DNA from: Planctomycetota bacterium
GTDB lineage: Bacteria > Planctomycetota > Planctomycetia > Pirellulales > Pirellulaceae
Direction: 5' to 3'
Assembly (NCBI GenBank): GCA_026692865.1
Contig: JAPLNI010000058.1
Coordinates: 592,059-656,058, forward strand
DNA length: 64,000 nt
Shown here: in pieces, positions 18,394 through 29,326 of the stretch
How positions within the stretch are numbered: the stretch's first letter is position 1
Layout: each line of letters opens with the position of its first letter
The notes under the pieces: model-generated
Databases searched by the model: none
The model's input: the letters and a program-made list of their open reading frames with translations, nothing else
Told to the model about the DNA's origin: nothing
Translations under genes and position numbers: made by a program

Positions 18394-21159
18394 TTACTCG
18401 ATAAACATAAATTCGTTGCTGGCGAAGAGCGCGCGCGTCAAGCTGGCCAAGCCATTGGCTTCAACACGCTTCGCATCTTGAATCGATTCGAATCGTTTGA
18501 GGTAGGCAACCGCTTGCGCTACTTGCTGATCATTGGCATCCCGCGCCAGCACGATACGATAGAGCTGCTTTACCTGTGCAGCGGCATCGCCTGCATCCTT
18601 CACCCGCTCGGCCGCAGCATGCGACCAACCAGAAACCCACTGTGAGTTAAGCTGAAAGAGCGCCTGGGACGGTGTGATGGTCTGTCCGCGTTCGCCGGTG
18701 GAACTCGCCGTATTCGCGCCGTCAAACAGCTCGAAGAACGGATGTCGCCGGTTGCGCTGCTGCATGACATAGACGCTGCGATGCATGCTCTCAAAGTCTC
18801 CGCGAAACGGCGTGTGCTCGGTCAAGTTGTCGACGGCTCCGAACGGATGCCCTTCCGGCTGCGTGCGGTCAAGCACTCCAGAGACGATCATCATCGAATC
18901 GCGAGCTTCTTCCGCGGTGAGTCGGCGACGATCGTGACGCCAGACGAGCGCGTTGTTTGGATCGCGCTGGAAAGACACAGGCGAATCGTCCACCGCCAGT
19001 TGATAGGTGCGGGAAAGCATGATGAGCCGATGCATTTGCTTCAGCGACCAATTCTCTGCAACCAGCCGATCTGCCAGCCAATCGAGCAACTCAGGATTTG
19101 AAGGCAGTCCGCCACGAGAACCGAAATCGTTTGTCGTGGTAACAATGCCGCGTCCAAAATGATGATGCCACAGACGGTTCACGATCACGCGCGTCGTCAG
19201 CGGGTTGTCTTTACTAGCAATCCAGTCCGCCAATTCCAACCGACCGCTTCCCCTGGTGTCGGCGGACAGTTTCTGACCACCCAGCACCTGCAGGAAACCG
19301 CGGGGGACTTCCGCTGCCCCATTGCTTTGCTCGCCACGGATTTGAAGCTTCGCATTTTTCGGTTTGTTGGCATCGATCACTGCATAGGCTGATGGAATCT
19401 CCGGCAGTTCCTTTTTCAGCTTGGCGAGTTCTTTCTCGACTTCTTTGAGTTCACTCTCTTTGCTCTTGGCGTCCTCACCCTTGCCAATCATCGTATCGAT
19501 CTCGCGGCTGAGCTGTGCAATCTTTGCCTCCATCTCCGCGACCGGTCCGGCAAGATCGCCCAGAATTCTCGCCCGTTGCTCCTCGGTGACGAGCGGGATG
19601 GTGGTTTTCATTCCCGGTCGAGTGGAAGGATAGATCGTGCTTTCGAAGAAGCCGTACATCGCGTAATAGTCGCTCGTCGGGATCGGATCGAATTTATGAT
19701 CGTGGCAGCGCGCACACGACATGGTCAGTCCCATCGTCGCCCGTCCCAGCGTGTCGAGCGTGTCCTCAAACGTCAGGTTGCCGACTTTCTCCGACTTACC
19801 CCCAAAAAAGCGTCGCGACAGTGCAATGAAACCGGTGGCCGTGATCTGCCCTTGCCGCTGAGCATCATCTTTGGCCGGCAGCAAATCGCCCGCGATTTGC
19901 TCGCGCAGGAACTGGTCATACGGCTTGTCCGCATTGAACGCATCAATAACGTAATTCCGATATCGCCATGCCTGCTGGATCGGATAGTCTGGCGCGTCAC
20001 CGGCCGTGTCAGCGTAGCGGGCTACATCCAACCAATGCCGTCCCCAGCGCTCACCGTGGGCCTTGGAGTCGAGTAGACGATCAATGAGACGCGCGTACGC
20101 ATTGGCAGATGGGGAGATGTCTTCCTCACATTCGCGAAGGAATGCATCCACCTCCTCTGCTGTCGGCGGCAGGCCAGTAAGATCAAAGGTCGCGCGACGA
20201 ATCAACGCGCGATGATCTGCATCACCCACCGGTTTGATGTTCGCTTTAAGATGACCAGCCGCAATGAAGCGATCGATTTCATTCAGCGCCCAGCCCTCAC
20301 CCGCTTCCGGCACTGTTGGTTTCTTCACCGGTTCAAAAGCCCAATGGCCGCCCCACCCCGCGCCTTCATCTACCCATCGCTTGAGCAACTCAATCTGCTG
20401 CGGCGTCAATTTGCTCTTGGATGGAGGAGGCATCACCTCGTCGGGATCCGCGCTTAAGATGCGACGAATCAGTTCACTGGCTTCACTCTGCCCTCGAACG
20501 ATCGCCGGACGATCTCCACCTGTCGCGCCTTCTTCTACATCCAATCGCAAGCCTGCTTCGCGAGCCTTCTCGTCCGGACCGTGGCAATGGTAGCAATGCT
20601 CGGAAAGAATCGGCAGTACATCTAAGCTGAACCGAATAGCCTCGGCATGGGCCGGCGATACATTCTCTGGTTTTGGCTTATCGTTTTTAGCTGGTGCCAA
20701 TAGCTGCGGAGGAGTCATCCACGAAAGGAGTCGCTGGTGAGCGATGTTGAGTGCGTCGCGAAGATCGTCGTATTTCGTCTGATCAAATGTCTTTTGCAGC
20801 GCGTCGCGACGATCTTTATAGGTATCGGCGAATGTCCTGTTCTCTGCGCGGATAGCCGGTTCGGGCACCTCGCTGATTAGCTTGTCGTATCGCGCGAGCG
20901 CCGCATTGAGCGCTTCGATCATCGCTCTTTCTTCGTCCGTGAGCACAACCGGTACAGACGCGGCGGGCTTTTCGACAATGGGAGACTGAGCCGATGCTGA
21001 GACTGCTGCGCAAGCCAGCACCAACGCGAACGCATGTGTCATTGAGCGAAGTCGTGTGTGACGAGTGTGAGCTGTATGGACCATGGAGGTAACTAAATAC
21101 GGGCAATAAAAATACGGGCGATAAAAGGAAACCATCGATTTGTTCATGTCTGAGTTCAT
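18394..21159 (-). CDS. PSCyt1-DUF1549-DUF1553 protein with N-terminal helical insert
   Basis: A 921-residue member. PSCyt1 haem motif CYHCH lies at about 189-193, unusually far from the N-terminus: a charged, probably helical segment (about 73-165, [20 protein letters not shown] onward) comes between signal and haem domain. Then PSCyt2/DUF1549 ([41 protein letters not shown]), a coiled-coil linker ([19 protein letters not shown] to [16 protein letters not shown]) and PSD1/DUF1553. ATG at 21159 overlaps the DUF1552 stop (ATGA); an alternative start at 21042 would give a cleaner signal peptide ([18 protein letters not shown]). Close paralogue of the gene at 30733, which lacks the insert. Confidence 0.9.
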   Translation of the reverse strand: MNSDMNKSMVSFYRPYFYCPYLVTSMVHTAHTRHTRLRSMTHAFALVLACAAVSASAQSPIVEKPAASVPVVLTDEERAMIEALNAALARYDKLISEVPEPAIRAENRTFADTYKDRRDALQKTFDQTKYDDLRDALNIAHQRLLSWMTPPQLLAPAKNDKPKPENVSPAHAEAIRFSLDVLPILSEHCYHCHGPDEKAREAGLRLDVEEGATGGDRPAIVRGQSEASELIRRILSADPDEVMPPPSKSKLTPQQIELLKRWVDEGAGWGGHWAFEPVKKPTVPEAGEGWALNEIDRFIAAGHLKANIKPVGDADHRALIRRATFDLTGLPPTAEEVDAFLRECEEDISPSANAYARLIDRLLDSKAHGERWGRHWLDVARYADTAGDAPDYPIQQAWRYRNYVIDAFNADKPYDQFLREQIAGDLLPAKDDAQRQGQITATGFIALSRRFFGGKSEKVGNLTFEDTLDTLGRATMGLTMSCARCHDHKFDPIPTSDYYAMYGFFESTIYPSTRPGMKTTIPLVTEEQRARILGDLAGPVAEMEAKIAQLSREIDTMIGKGEDAKSKESELKEVEKELAKLKKELPEIPSAYAVIDANKPKNAKLQIRGEQSNGAAEVPRGFLQVLGGQKLSADTRGSGRLELADWIASKDNPLTTRVIVNRLWHHHFGRGIVTTTNDFGSRGGLPSNPELLDWLADRLVAENWSLKQMHRLIMLSRTYQLAVDDSPVSFQRDPNNALVWRHDRRRLTAEEARDSMMIVSGVLDRTQPEGHPFGAVDNLTEHTPFRGDFESMHRSVYVMQQRNRRHPFFELFDGANTASSTGERGQTITPSQALFQLNSQWVSGWSHAAAERVKDAGDAAAQVKQLYRIVLARDANDQQVAQAVAYLKRFESIQDAKRVEANGLASLTRALFASNEFMFIE
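21095..21124. repeat. 15-bp direct repeat at a gene start
   Basis: Two adjacent 15-base units, AAATACGGGCAATAA and AAATACGGGCGATAA, differing at one base, in the first codons of the DUF1553 gene (encoding the YRPYFYCPY region). The duplication is in frame, so it adds five residues per unit. Confidence 0.75.
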
Positions 21160-22505
21160 GTCAGTTCCAAGCCTCTCATCGAGCCGGTCGACGAGGCGAA
21201 CTTGTCCACTTCCAGTCCCATCCGATGCATCATCGAGACATACAGATTGGGGAGAGGGTAATTTTTCTTGGTATCGAAGCCCAAGTGTTGGCCATGCCGG
21301 AACCCGCCGCCTGCGAGCAACGTTGGGAGATTGTTCGTGCTATGAGAATTCGCATCGCCGAGGTTCGAGCCATACAGCACCATGGTTCGATCGAGCAGCG
21401 TCTCCTCCGCCTCGGCCACGGATTTGAGATCGGCGATGAGCCCGGCGATCAGCTTCATGTGCCAGCGGTCGATCGCTTCGAGCTGCTTCAATTTCTCGCC
21501 TGATTTTCCGTGGTGCGAAAGATTGTGGTAACCCTCGTTAATTTTGGTGTCACCCAAGTTCAACACGGGCGTGCTTGCGCTGTCGAGCGCAAGGGTGATG
21601 GTGCGAGTGGAGTCGGTTTCGAAGGCCAACCGCGCGAGGTCATACATCACTTTTACTTTGGCCATGTATTCAGCAGGGCTCGCTGGATCAATCGGCACAG
21701 GAGCATTGACAACGGGCTTGGGTTTCTCCTCCCAACTGCGGGCTGCGTGCATCCGACTCTCGAGGTCGCGGACGCTCGTGAAATACTGATCAAGTCGATC
21801 GCGGTCGCGGTCGCCGACCTGGCGCTGAAGTCGCTTCGCCTGTTCCGCCACGGCGTCGAGCACGCTGCGGCCGGTGTCAAGTTTACGCACCTGCACCGCG
21901 ACCTCGTCGGGCGTGCCCTGAAGGAAGAGCTGCTTGAAAACGTCGGACGCTTTCTCTTCGCAGGGGATAGCCACTCCCGAACCAGTCCACGAAAGACCCC
22001 GCCCGCTCGTGTTGACGCCCAGCGTGAGCGATGGGAAACGCGTGAGCATGCCGATCTGCTCTGCGATGGCTTGGTCGAGCGAGATCGTATTGCGAAACGA
22101 ACTGGAAAGTGGATGAGGCGCAGCAGTAAGGAAGCATGCCTCTGCAGCGTGACTGCCATCGACATCGGGATGCGACAGGCCACTGAAGACGCTGAAATCC
22201 TTACGATGTTCCTTCAACACATCCAGGTAAGGCGACGGCGTGTAGTCACTACCTGTGTCGGTTGGAAAGAACAACTGCGGCAAAAGTCCCAGGTTGTTGC
22301 AGATAGCGAACATTCGCCGCGGTTTCCCATCGGGGGCGATTGGAGACGATGGCTCAGCTCCGCGAGCAAACGCAGGCATCATCGCATCGAGCAACGGCAG
22401 CGAAAGCGCGATGCCAGCACCTCGAAGCAATCCGCGACGAGAGATGGCTCGGCGAGTTGCAACCAATGGCGTGGATGAGCGAGGTTGGCGGGCAGGTTGT
22501 GTCAT
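21156..22505 (-). CDS. DUF1552 family Tat-signal protein
   Basis: A 449-residue DUF1552 protein with twin-arginine signal [20 protein letters not shown] (about 21-40). Conserved segments are [71 protein letters not shown] and [31 protein letters not shown]. It follows the frameshifted DUF1592 gene by 35 bases and overlaps the next DUF1553 gene by four. The DUF1592 to DUF1552 pairing is kept although the partner is broken. Function unknown. Confidence 0.92.
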   Translation of the reverse strand: MTQPARQPRSSTPLVATRRAISRRGLLRGAGIALSLPLLDAMMPAFARGAEPSSPIAPDGKPRRMFAICNNLGLLPQLFFPTDTGSDYTPSPYLDVLKEHRKDFSVFSGLSHPDVDGSHAAEACFLTAAPHPLSSSFRNTISLDQAIAEQIGMLTRFPSLTLGVNTSGRGLSWTGSGVAIPCEEKASDVFKQLFLQGTPDEVAVQVRKLDTGRSVLDAVAEQAKRLQRQVGDRDRDRLDQYFTSVRDLESRMHAARSWEEKPKPVVNAPVPIDPASPAEYMAKVKVMYDLARLAFETDSTRTITLALDSASTPVLNLGDTKINEGYHNLSHHGKSGEKLKQLEAIDRWHMKLIAGLIADLKSVAEAEETLLDRTMVLYGSNLGDANSHSTNNLPTLLAGGGFRHGQHLGFDTKKNYPLPNLYVSMMHRMGLEVDKFASSTGSMRGLELT

Positions 22506-22540
22506 GTTGGAGAGGATCGCAGTGAGGATGCAGGGTGGGA

Positions 22541-24817
22541 TTATTTGTGCAGAAACAGATCGCTTTGGACGAGTTCGTGGACCAAGTTGCGGACGCCGTA
22601 ATTTTTATCGCGGGTGCGTTGCAAGATGCGGTCAACCACGGCCCGGTCGCTGAAGTAGAGCGGGGCGCCGGTCGCGTAGATCGCAAGCTGTTGCACGAGG
22701 TTGGACGCAATCTGCTTCTCGTCAGCCAGCAGTAGGCGCTTGAACTCGCGGATGTTCTCAAAGGGCCGACCGTCGGAAGTGTGTCCGCTCGCATCCACGG
22801 GGCGACCAAGATGAAATGCGAAGGCAACGCCATTACGTCCGAAGCCTTTTTCAGGAATGCCTTCGTACGATGTCGCGCGATAACGCTCGCGCCAACCGCC
22901 GAATACGTCAAAGCTTTCGAGTGCGAACCCGGGTGGATCTATTTTGCTGTGACACGCGGCGCAACTCGGGTCGGCACGGTGCTTGTCGAGCTGCTCGCGA
23001 ATCGTTACCGCTCCGCGAATGTCGGGCTCGATTGCAGCCACCGGGGGAGGCGGCGGAATCTGCTGGCCGAGGATGCGTTCGAGGATCCACTTGCCGCGGA
23101 GGACGGGTGATGTCGTGGTGCCGTTGGCGGTGACTTTCAGCACACTCGCTTGCGTCAGTAGGCCGCCGCGAACACTGTCGGATGGAAGCACGACGCGGCG
23201 CATCGCGACTCCGCTCACCCCAGGAATGCCGTAGTGCAGCGCGAGTCGCTCGTTGAGAAAAGTGAAATCGGAATCGACAATAGTACTAGCTGGTCGATCG
23301 TGACGCAGCATGTCAGCAAAGTAGAGCCGCGTCTCGTCCAGCGCAGATTCGTTGAGTAGATCGTCGGCTTCGTAGTCGGGATAAAGCGTCAGCGATGGCG
23401 AGTTGAGGTCCATCTTTCTAAGATCGAGCCAATAATCGAGGAAGGCTTCGACGAAACGCTCCGACTTCGGGTCAGTCAGCAGACGTTCGGTCTCTGCACG
23501 CAGTACTTCGGGCCTGCAGAGCTCGCCACGCTCCGCATGGCTGCGGAGAGCGGCGTCGGGCTCGGAGTTCCAAAGAAAAAACGATAGTCGCGAAGCCAGG
23601 GCGTAGTTGTCGAGCCGCCCCGGCTGCTCTTCGAGGAAAACAAAACCCGGCGAGGACAGTACGGAGGTGTAGCCAGCAATCATCGCATCGGCAAAACCCA
23701 GCTTGGCGTCCAAGGCGCGACGGATCACACCGAGAAAGACCTGCACGTCTTCTTCGACCACTGGTCGGCGATAAGCGCGGCGCATGAATGCTCGAAGCAG
23801 ACGCTCGGCATCCTCCTGCGGATTAACCGAAACGACGTCGACCTTCACACGTTTGACAGGATTGTCTTTGCGACTTTCACCGCCGCCGTTCCCCTTCGGC
23901 TCAATTGAGACGACGTCAATTGTCGTGCCCACTGGGCTGTCGTCGTCGAGGCGTTCGAGCGGGAGATCGCCGAAGAGTAACCGATAACCAGCCAGCGATG
24001 ATTCGTCGTAGAGAGGGCCCTCAACCTCCATCCATTTATGCGCCAGTGCAGGGTGACCATCGCGTTGGCCGAACGGATTCGTGCGCAGATGTGCGGATGC
24101 CTTGGCTCGCAATAGCCGAGCAGCGTCGGGGATGAGCTGTTCGCCGGGAAGGAGCCACAGATCGAGTTCGCGATCGGTAGGCTCGGTGGTGAACTCGAAG
24201 GAGCCCAGGCGACGTTTGAGACCTTGCGTCTGGCCGTAAACGGTGATCGGTTCGTCGCGACGGCCGGCCGAGACATCGTCAGGATTCGGCCGCCACCAGT
24301 CAGGCGCTTTCGGCGTACCGACCTTATCCGACTCACCGGAGAAGCTGCGAGCGTAACCATACGGACCAACCCAGAGCGTGTAGCCACTGAAACGCACCCG
24401 ATAGCGACCACCAACGGGCGCGCGAAAATTATCATAGCGGTAAAAAAAGCCGTCCCCGGCGCTGGAGACCAGCCCACTCGCTTCTTGCTCACGTAGGAAC
24501 GGATCGGATTCGCCGACGGTAATGGGCTCGCGCAAAGCGCGGACTTCCGGCTGCGCGGTGGTGCCGATCACCGGGAATGTCCGCCAATACGTATTCGGGA
24601 TGAAGATACTTTGAGCAAAGCGAGTCAAACTCGGTTGCTCGCGCGCGTAGTACCGCTGGGTCTTGGTCCTAGGATGCTCTAGTTGTGTAAGCCGCGCGCT
24701 GAGGATCTCTCGCATCGCGTAGTCGGCGCTGTTCATGAACCTCGCCATCTGCACGTGAGAGACATCGAGGGCCGCGCCTCCCCATCTTCGGGCAACCGCG
24801 ACCGAATCTGCAGCCAT
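22541..24817 (-). pseudogene. DUF1595-1592-1588-1585 part of a frameshifted gene
   Basis: This 758-codon frame carries the C-terminal nine-tenths of a DUF1592-family protein: VSHVQMARFM, a beta-rich middle, DUF1595/1592 (LASRLSFFLWNSEPDAALR), DUF1588 (SVRGGLLTQASVLKVTANGTTTSPVLRGKWILERILG, CAACHSKIDPPGFALESFDVFGGW) and DUF1585 (YATGAPLYFSDRAVVD). It lacks signal peptide, first haem motif and DUF1587, which lie in another frame just upstream (24733-25338). Where paralogues read PEDG, eight residues, then GSAL or GAAL, this copy has PEDG and GAAL with only two bases between. That implies a deletion of about 22 bases. All later motifs are intact, so the break is recent or an assembly error. Confidence 0.85.
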
Positions 24818-25230
24818 GGTGCCTCGAAAAGATCGCGAAGGACGTTTTCGAATTCATGGCGATTGAGCCGACGCTGGATCGCGCGACCTTTCATCGCGAT
24901 GCGTGCCAAGTCATCAGACTCCAACTGCTGCTGAAGCGGATCGAGAAAGCTCTTCAGGTCATCTGCATTGGGCCGCTCTTTGACGTCCCTAGGCGGCATT
25001 TCGCCTTTTTGTACTCGATCATGGATCTTGATCCACTGCGCAAAGCTTGCTTGTTCATCCGGCGCGTATTGCAACGCACTCAAATCCAAACCGCCTTCTT
25101 TCGATGCTGCATCGTGGCATGCGTAGCAATGCGTCTCGAGGAACGAGCGTGTTGTAGCCGGGAGTTCGGCAGCGAACGTCGATGAGTCCATGAGATAGAG
25201 CGACAATGTAAGAATCAGAGAAAGAACGTA

Positions 25231-25280
25231 GCATAGGCTTCCAGCCTGTGATGAAACGACCACAGGCTGGAAGCCTATGC
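25231..25280. repeat. Palindromic element, copy A
   Basis: Left arm GCATAGGCTTCCAGCCTGTG (25231-25250), 10-base loop, right arm its exact reverse complement (25261-25280). It is coding here, inside the signal-peptide region of the broken DUF1592 gene. The same arms occur at 44668-44726 and 45829-45884. Confidence 0.92.
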
Positions 25281-25321
25281 CACTCTTGTCTATGCCACTC
25301 TTGTCTGATTGTCTAATTATC
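25276..25321. repeat. 15-bp direct duplication followed by octamers
   Basis: TATGCCACTCTTGTC occurs twice head to tail (25276-25290 and 25291-25305), starting from the outer end of the palindrome. It runs into 8-base units CTCTTGTC, TGATTGTC, TAATTATC (25298-25321) of the family seen at 6466-6505. Three repeat types thus meet in the first 40 codons of one gene. Confidence 0.75.
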
Positions 25322-25334
25322 TTGTTCACGTCAC

Positions 25335-26747
25335 TCACGCAATGATGTCCTTCACTACGTTCCCACTAACATCAGTCAGTCGGAAGTCGCGACCTTGGAA
25401 GCGGTAGGTTAGTTTTTCATGATCGATTCCAAGCAAGTGCAGGATGGTTGCGTGGAAATCGTGAATGTGGACTCGGTTCTCAATCGATTCAGAACCGGAG
25501 ATGTCGGTGGCGCCATAGGCAAGTCCGCCCTTGATGCCGCCGCCGGCCAGCACGGTGGTGAAGGCGTACGGGTTATGATTTCGGCCGAAGCCGTAACTCT
25601 CGGAACACGGCGTGCGGCCAAACTCACCGCCCCAGATGACAAGCGTGTCCTTGAGAAGGCCGCGGCGTTTGAGGTCGATGAGTAGCCCGGCGGTGGGCTT
25701 GTCCGCGGCGCGGCAGGATTCGGGAAGTTTCGTGTGAATATCGGTGTGGTGGTCCCAACTGTTGTCGGGCGCGCTGACCTGCACGAAGCGGACACCGGAC
25801 TCGCACAGCCGCCGCGCCAGCAGACACTGGCGACCAAAGGCATCCGTCGGCTCCTCGCCGATGCCATAGAGCGCGAGCGTCTCAGGCGTTTCCTGCGACA
25901 TGTCGAGCACCTCGGGCGCTTCCATCTGCATGCGGAAGGCCATCTCGAAGGAACTGATCATGCCCTCGATCATCTGGTCTTTATCACCGACGTCGCTCAG
26001 GTGCTGACGGTTGAGTTTCTCCACGAGCGAGAGCTGCCGCTTTTGCTGCGCGCGGTCCTGGCCTATGGTGCCGAGGTAGCGGATCTTTTCCGACGTTGGT
26101 GATGACGGATCGCGCAGGACAATGCCGCGATGTTTGGTGGGCAGGAAGATGTTGCCGCAGTTCAGGCTCGAATCCATCGGCGGTGTTACAACGACAAAGC
26201 CAGGTAGATTTTCGTTTTCGGAACCGAGGCCATAGTTGATCCACGCGCCCATCGATGGTCGCGGCAGCACGGAGGAGCCGGTGTGCCACTGCTGTACGGC
26301 CGTGGGGTGGGATTGATTGTCCGCGTGCATGCTACGCACGAGGCACAGGTCATCGGCCAACGCTGCCATATGTGGTAGCATCGTGGAGATGCCGAGGCCG
26401 GACTGTCCCCATTGCTTGAACTCCCCAACAGTACCGACACCCAACGTTTTGGGTCCGACCTTCATCTTTCCATTCCGCAGATTGACAGACACTAGCTCGG
26501 GCGGTATCGGCTTGTTGTCATACTTCACCAGCTCCGGTTTTTCGTCGAACAGATCCATGTGCGACGGTCCGCCAGCCATGAACATAAAAATGACGCGTTT
26601 CGCTTTCGGCGCGAAATGAGGCAGACCAGGCAGAACCCCCGCGCGGGCATTCTGCTGGGAAATGAGACCGCTCAATGCGAGCGAGCCAAATCCTAGCGCC
26701 GACCTTTGAAGCAACTCGCGGCGCGTCGTAAAGGTTTGGTGGTGCAT
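25335..26747 (-). CDS. DUF1501 family Tat-signal protein
   Basis: A 470-residue DUF1501 protein with twin-arginine signal TRRELLQRSALGFGSLALSGL (about 8-28). Family marks: FMAGGPSHMDLFDEKPELV, MGAWINYGLGSENENLPGFVVV, VQVSAPDNSWDHHTDIH, WGGEFGRTPCSES, GRNHNPYAFTTVLAGGG and HIHDFHATILHLLGIDHEKLTYRFQGRDFRLTDV. It lies 23 bases after its DUF1553 partner and overlaps the next gene by four bases (GTGA). Family function is unknown. Confidence 0.93.
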   Translation of the reverse strand: MHHQTFTTRRELLQRSALGFGSLALSGLISQQNARAGVLPGLPHFAPKAKRVIFMFMAGGPSHMDLFDEKPELVKYDNKPIPPELVSVNLRNGKMKVGPKTLGVGTVGEFKQWGQSGLGISTMLPHMAALADDLCLVRSMHADNQSHPTAVQQWHTGSSVLPRPSMGAWINYGLGSENENLPGFVVVTPPMDSSLNCGNIFLPTKHRGIVLRDPSSPTSEKIRYLGTIGQDRAQQKRQLSLVEKLNRQHLSDVGDKDQMIEGMISSFEMAFRMQMEAPEVLDMSQETPETLALYGIGEEPTDAFGRQCLLARRLCESGVRFVQVSAPDNSWDHHTDIHTKLPESCRAADKPTAGLLIDLKRRGLLKDTLVIWGGEFGRTPCSESYGFGRNHNPYAFTTVLAGGGIKGGLAYGATDISGSESIENRVHIHDFHATILHLLGIDHEKLTYRFQGRDFRLTDVSGNVVKDIIA

Positions 26748-26770
26748 AATTTTTATGGGGCTCTGGGTGA

Positions 26771-29281
26771 TTAGTGAATGATGGAAAACTCGCTTGACAT
26801 CAGCAGGGCGTGGGCAACGTCGCGCCAGCCCTCGTCCGCGTTGTGGGCCTGTTTCATTGCAGCGAGCAGCATCTGCAATTCCACCGCAGTTGGCGGGCGA
26901 CCGTAGATGCGCAGGCAGAGTTCCCGCAGCGAGTCCGACTCGCTACTCTTCGTGATGCGCCCGGCAAGGCTCTCGGCGGTCTTTTGCACGAAGTCGCTGT
27001 TGATGAGGTAGAGCGATTGCGTCGGTAGCGTGCTCACATCGCGTTCCCCCACGGCTCGGCGAGTATCGGGGTAGTCGTAGATTGCCAATACATCGAGGTC
27101 CACAGGTTGATCGCGGCGGAACACCGGCCAGTAGACAGCGCGTTTGTTCAGAGTCTCTTCGGGGATGGCCAACATCGTCGTGCCATCGCCTTGATCCTCC
27201 GATTTATAGGGCGGCACGGTATAAGTTGCGGGCTCCAAGTCGAGCGTCCCGCGAAGCTGGCCCAAGGTGTCGGCGAGTACCTCTGCTTCCAGGCGGCGCG
27301 GCGACATGCGCCACAGCAGACGATTCGTTGGATCGATTTCGGAACTCTTCGCCACATAGTTTCCGCTCTGCCGGAAGACGCGGGAGAGCAGCACTTCTCG
27401 GATGAGTTTCTTATGCGACCAGCCGTGCTCAGTGCGGAATCGATGCGCTAAGTAGTCGAGCAATTCAGGATGCGACGGCGCTTCGCCGGTGATGCCGAAG
27501 TCATCCACTGTACGCACGAGGCCGGTGCCGAACAGGTGATGCCAGATTCGGTTCACTGCCACCCTTGGCGTCAGCGGATTCTTTTCGTCAAGCAGCCACT
27601 CGGCGAGCTGCAATCGCCCGCTTTGCTCCTTCGGCGGCTTCGCGGTGGCTGTCGGCAAACAGCTCAAGAAGCCTCGCGGTGCGACCGGACCCTTGTTACC
27701 CACTTCGCCGCGAATGCGGATGTTCTCATCGAGGATAGCATTCGCTTCGCGCGCTCCAACCGCCAGCGGCGGCGCTTCCGGCTGCGCAGCAAACATGCTG
27801 CCATTGTTGTGCAGCTGAATGCCATCGGGGCGCAGGTTCGGATTCTTCTTCGGATCCTTGTCCTTGTTCTTCTCGCGGGCCTTCGCGTCCTTCTCCTCCT
27901 CCAGCAAATCACGCCATACCGTGCCAGGAGCGCTGATGAATGGGCGCGGGTCTTTCGTGGACGGAAGCTGGACGTTGTTCGCGCCTACATAGCGTGCGCC
28001 ACCGCCGTTGCCATTGTAATTGAACGTGACTGCCCAACTGCTACGGAAGATGCCTGCCATAGCGTAGTAGTCGGCGGTAGGCACCGGATCGAATTTGTGG
28101 TCATGGCACTTCGCGCAGCCGACGGTGAGCGAGAGGAACGCCGTCGAGACCGTGGAAATCTGCTCGTTGGCAATCTCCAGCAGCGTCAGGTCAGGGTCGC
28201 CCGCCTCGCTCGCTTCGCCCGGCCAGTGCCCGATGGAAAGGAAACCGGTGGCCACGAGGCGTTCCGCTGTGAGCTCTGGAGTCTTGTAGGGCAGCAAGTC
28301 ACCCGCAATCTGCTCGCGAACAAACGCATCGAAAGGTTTGTCCGAGTTGTAGGCATCGATCACATAATCGCGATAACGCCATGCCTCGCGGAACGGTTTC
28401 CCGCCGAGACTCGACATGACATCGGTGTAGCGTGCCACATCCAACCAGTGCCGCCCCCAGCGCTCGCCGAAGTGCCGGCTTGCGAGCAGTTCGTCCACTT
28501 TGACTTCCATGGCCTTTTGTGCTTTCGCTGTCAACAACGAGCGAGTCGTCTCCTTGTCATCAGCGTCATCAGCGTCATCAGCGCATTCGCGAACAAACGC
28601 CTCGACCTCCTCCGGTTTCGGGAGCAATCCTGTGAGCATCAGGTTCACGCGACGCAACCAAGTTGCAGGGTGTGTGTCCGGCGACGGTTGCAAGCCTGCT
28701 TGTTCTAGCCCACTCAGTATAAAACGATCGATGTCGGTCAGCGCCCAATCGGAGTTTTGCGGTACCGGCACGGGTACTTGGTTCAAGGGCTTTATTGACC
28801 ATAGATCCTTGCCTTTGCTCGCCGCCTTAGCCACTTCGGCGGCCATAGCGCTTTCTCGTGGGTCAGGTGCACCCAGTGCGATCCATTCTCGCATGCGCTC
28901 GATCTCCAACTCAGAGAGTCGCTTGTTCGGCGGCATCTCGAGACCATCGCGATAACTGATCGCTTGGAACAGCAGACTCGCCGCAGGATCGCCCGGGATA
29001 ATCGCCGCTCCCGAGTCACCACCCTTGGCCCAGCCCTCTTGCGAATCAAGCACCAACCCACCCTTCGCTTTGCCACTGGCGTGACTATGGCATTCGAAGC
29101 AATGCTTCTGGAATGTCTTGACGATGTAATCGCCAAACAGGGCTGTCCCGCGATTCGTATCCTCATCCGCCGCCAAAGTCATGCTTGCCGAATACAGGGA
29201 AGCTGTTAGCGAGACAAACAAATGCAATACAAGCGAATAAGCTGAGTAATGCTTAGAGGAGTTCATTCGTTTGTCATCCAT
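26771..29281 (-). CDS. PSCyt1-DUF1549-DUF1553 (PSD1) cytochrome-linked protein
   Basis: An 836-residue member. Signal peptide about 1-37, haem motif CFECH (61-65) with the full PSCyt1 context GGLVLDSQEGWAKGGDSGAAIIPGDP, then DUF1549 ([34 protein letters not shown]), a lysine/aspartate-rich linker (about 470-490) and DUF1553 (LTPRVAVNRIWHHLFGTG, RRLEAEVLADTL). Its start contains 15-base direct units with an inverted partner downstream. It provides a good intact reference for the broken PSCyt1 gene at 38656. Confidence 0.92.
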   Translation of the reverse strand: MDDKRMNSSKHYSAYSLVLHLFVSLTASLYSASMTLAADEDTNRGTALFGDYIVKTFQKHCFECHSHASGKAKGGLVLDSQEGWAKGGDSGAAIIPGDPAASLLFQAISYRDGLEMPPNKRLSELEIERMREWIALGAPDPRESAMAAEVAKAASKGKDLWSIKPLNQVPVPVPQNSDWALTDIDRFILSGLEQAGLQPSPDTHPATWLRRVNLMLTGLLPKPEEVEAFVRECADDADDADDKETTRSLLTAKAQKAMEVKVDELLASRHFGERWGRHWLDVARYTDVMSSLGGKPFREAWRYRDYVIDAYNSDKPFDAFVREQIAGDLLPYKTPELTAERLVATGFLSIGHWPGEASEAGDPDLTLLEIANEQISTVSTAFLSLTVGCAKCHDHKFDPVPTADYYAMAGIFRSSWAVTFNYNGNGGGARYVGANNVQLPSTKDPRPFISAPGTVWRDLLEEEKDAKAREKNKDKDPKKNPNLRPDGIQLHNNGSMFAAQPEAPPLAVGAREANAILDENIRIRGEVGNKGPVAPRGFLSCLPTATAKPPKEQSGRLQLAEWLLDEKNPLTPRVAVNRIWHHLFGTGLVRTVDDFGITGEAPSHPELLDYLAHRFRTEHGWSHKKLIREVLLSRVFRQSGNYVAKSSEIDPTNRLLWRMSPRRLEAEVLADTLGQLRGTLDLEPATYTVPPYKSEDQGDGTTMLAIPEETLNKRAVYWPVFRRDQPVDLDVLAIYDYPDTRRAVGERDVSTLPTQSLYLINSDFVQKTAESLAGRITKSSESDSLRELCLRIYGRPPTAVELQMLLAAMKQAHNADEGWRDVAHALLMSSEFSIIH

Positions 29282-29293
29282 TCGTTTGTGAGA
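29213..29293. repeat. 15-bp direct units with inverted partner at a gene start
   Basis: CATTCGTTTGTCATC (29264-29278) and CATTCGTTTGTGAGA (29279-29293) are tandem, sharing 11 leading bases. GACAAACAAATG (29213-29224) is a near reverse complement of the unit, about 40 bases away. The array contains the start codon and signal-peptide codons of the DUF1553 gene at 26771. The same word recurs at 33019-33114. Confidence 0.7.
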
Positions 29294-29326
29294 AAACGCT
29301 TCAGCAAACTTCTTCTCCGCAAGAAG

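Larger units (their letters stand above)
24733..25338 (-). pseudogene. Signal peptide-haem-DUF1587 part of the frameshifted gene
   Basis: A 201-codon frame starting at GTG (25338) that overlaps the DUF1501 stop (GTGA). The N-region is made of repeats: octamers (25298-25321), a 15-base direct duplication (25276-25305) and a palindrome (25231-25280), giving DKSGIDKSGIGFQPVVVSSQ. Then come a hydrophobic segment, haem motif CYACH and DUF1587 (RRLNRHEFENVLRDLFEAPWLQIRSRLPEDG). After PEDG it leaves the family frame and ends in unrelated residues. The rest of the protein continues in a different frame at 22541-24817. As it stands it would be a truncated haem protein. Confidence 0.85.

Noticed and set aside
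21510..22478. 322-codon plus-strand open frame
   Set aside because: Antisense to the DUF1552 gene at 21156 with no recognisable domain.
27470..28708. 412-codon plus-strand open frame
   Set aside because: It lies wholly antisense to the intact DUF1549/1553 gene at 26771-29281, has no export signal or family motif, and is arginine-rich as expected of an antisense shadow.
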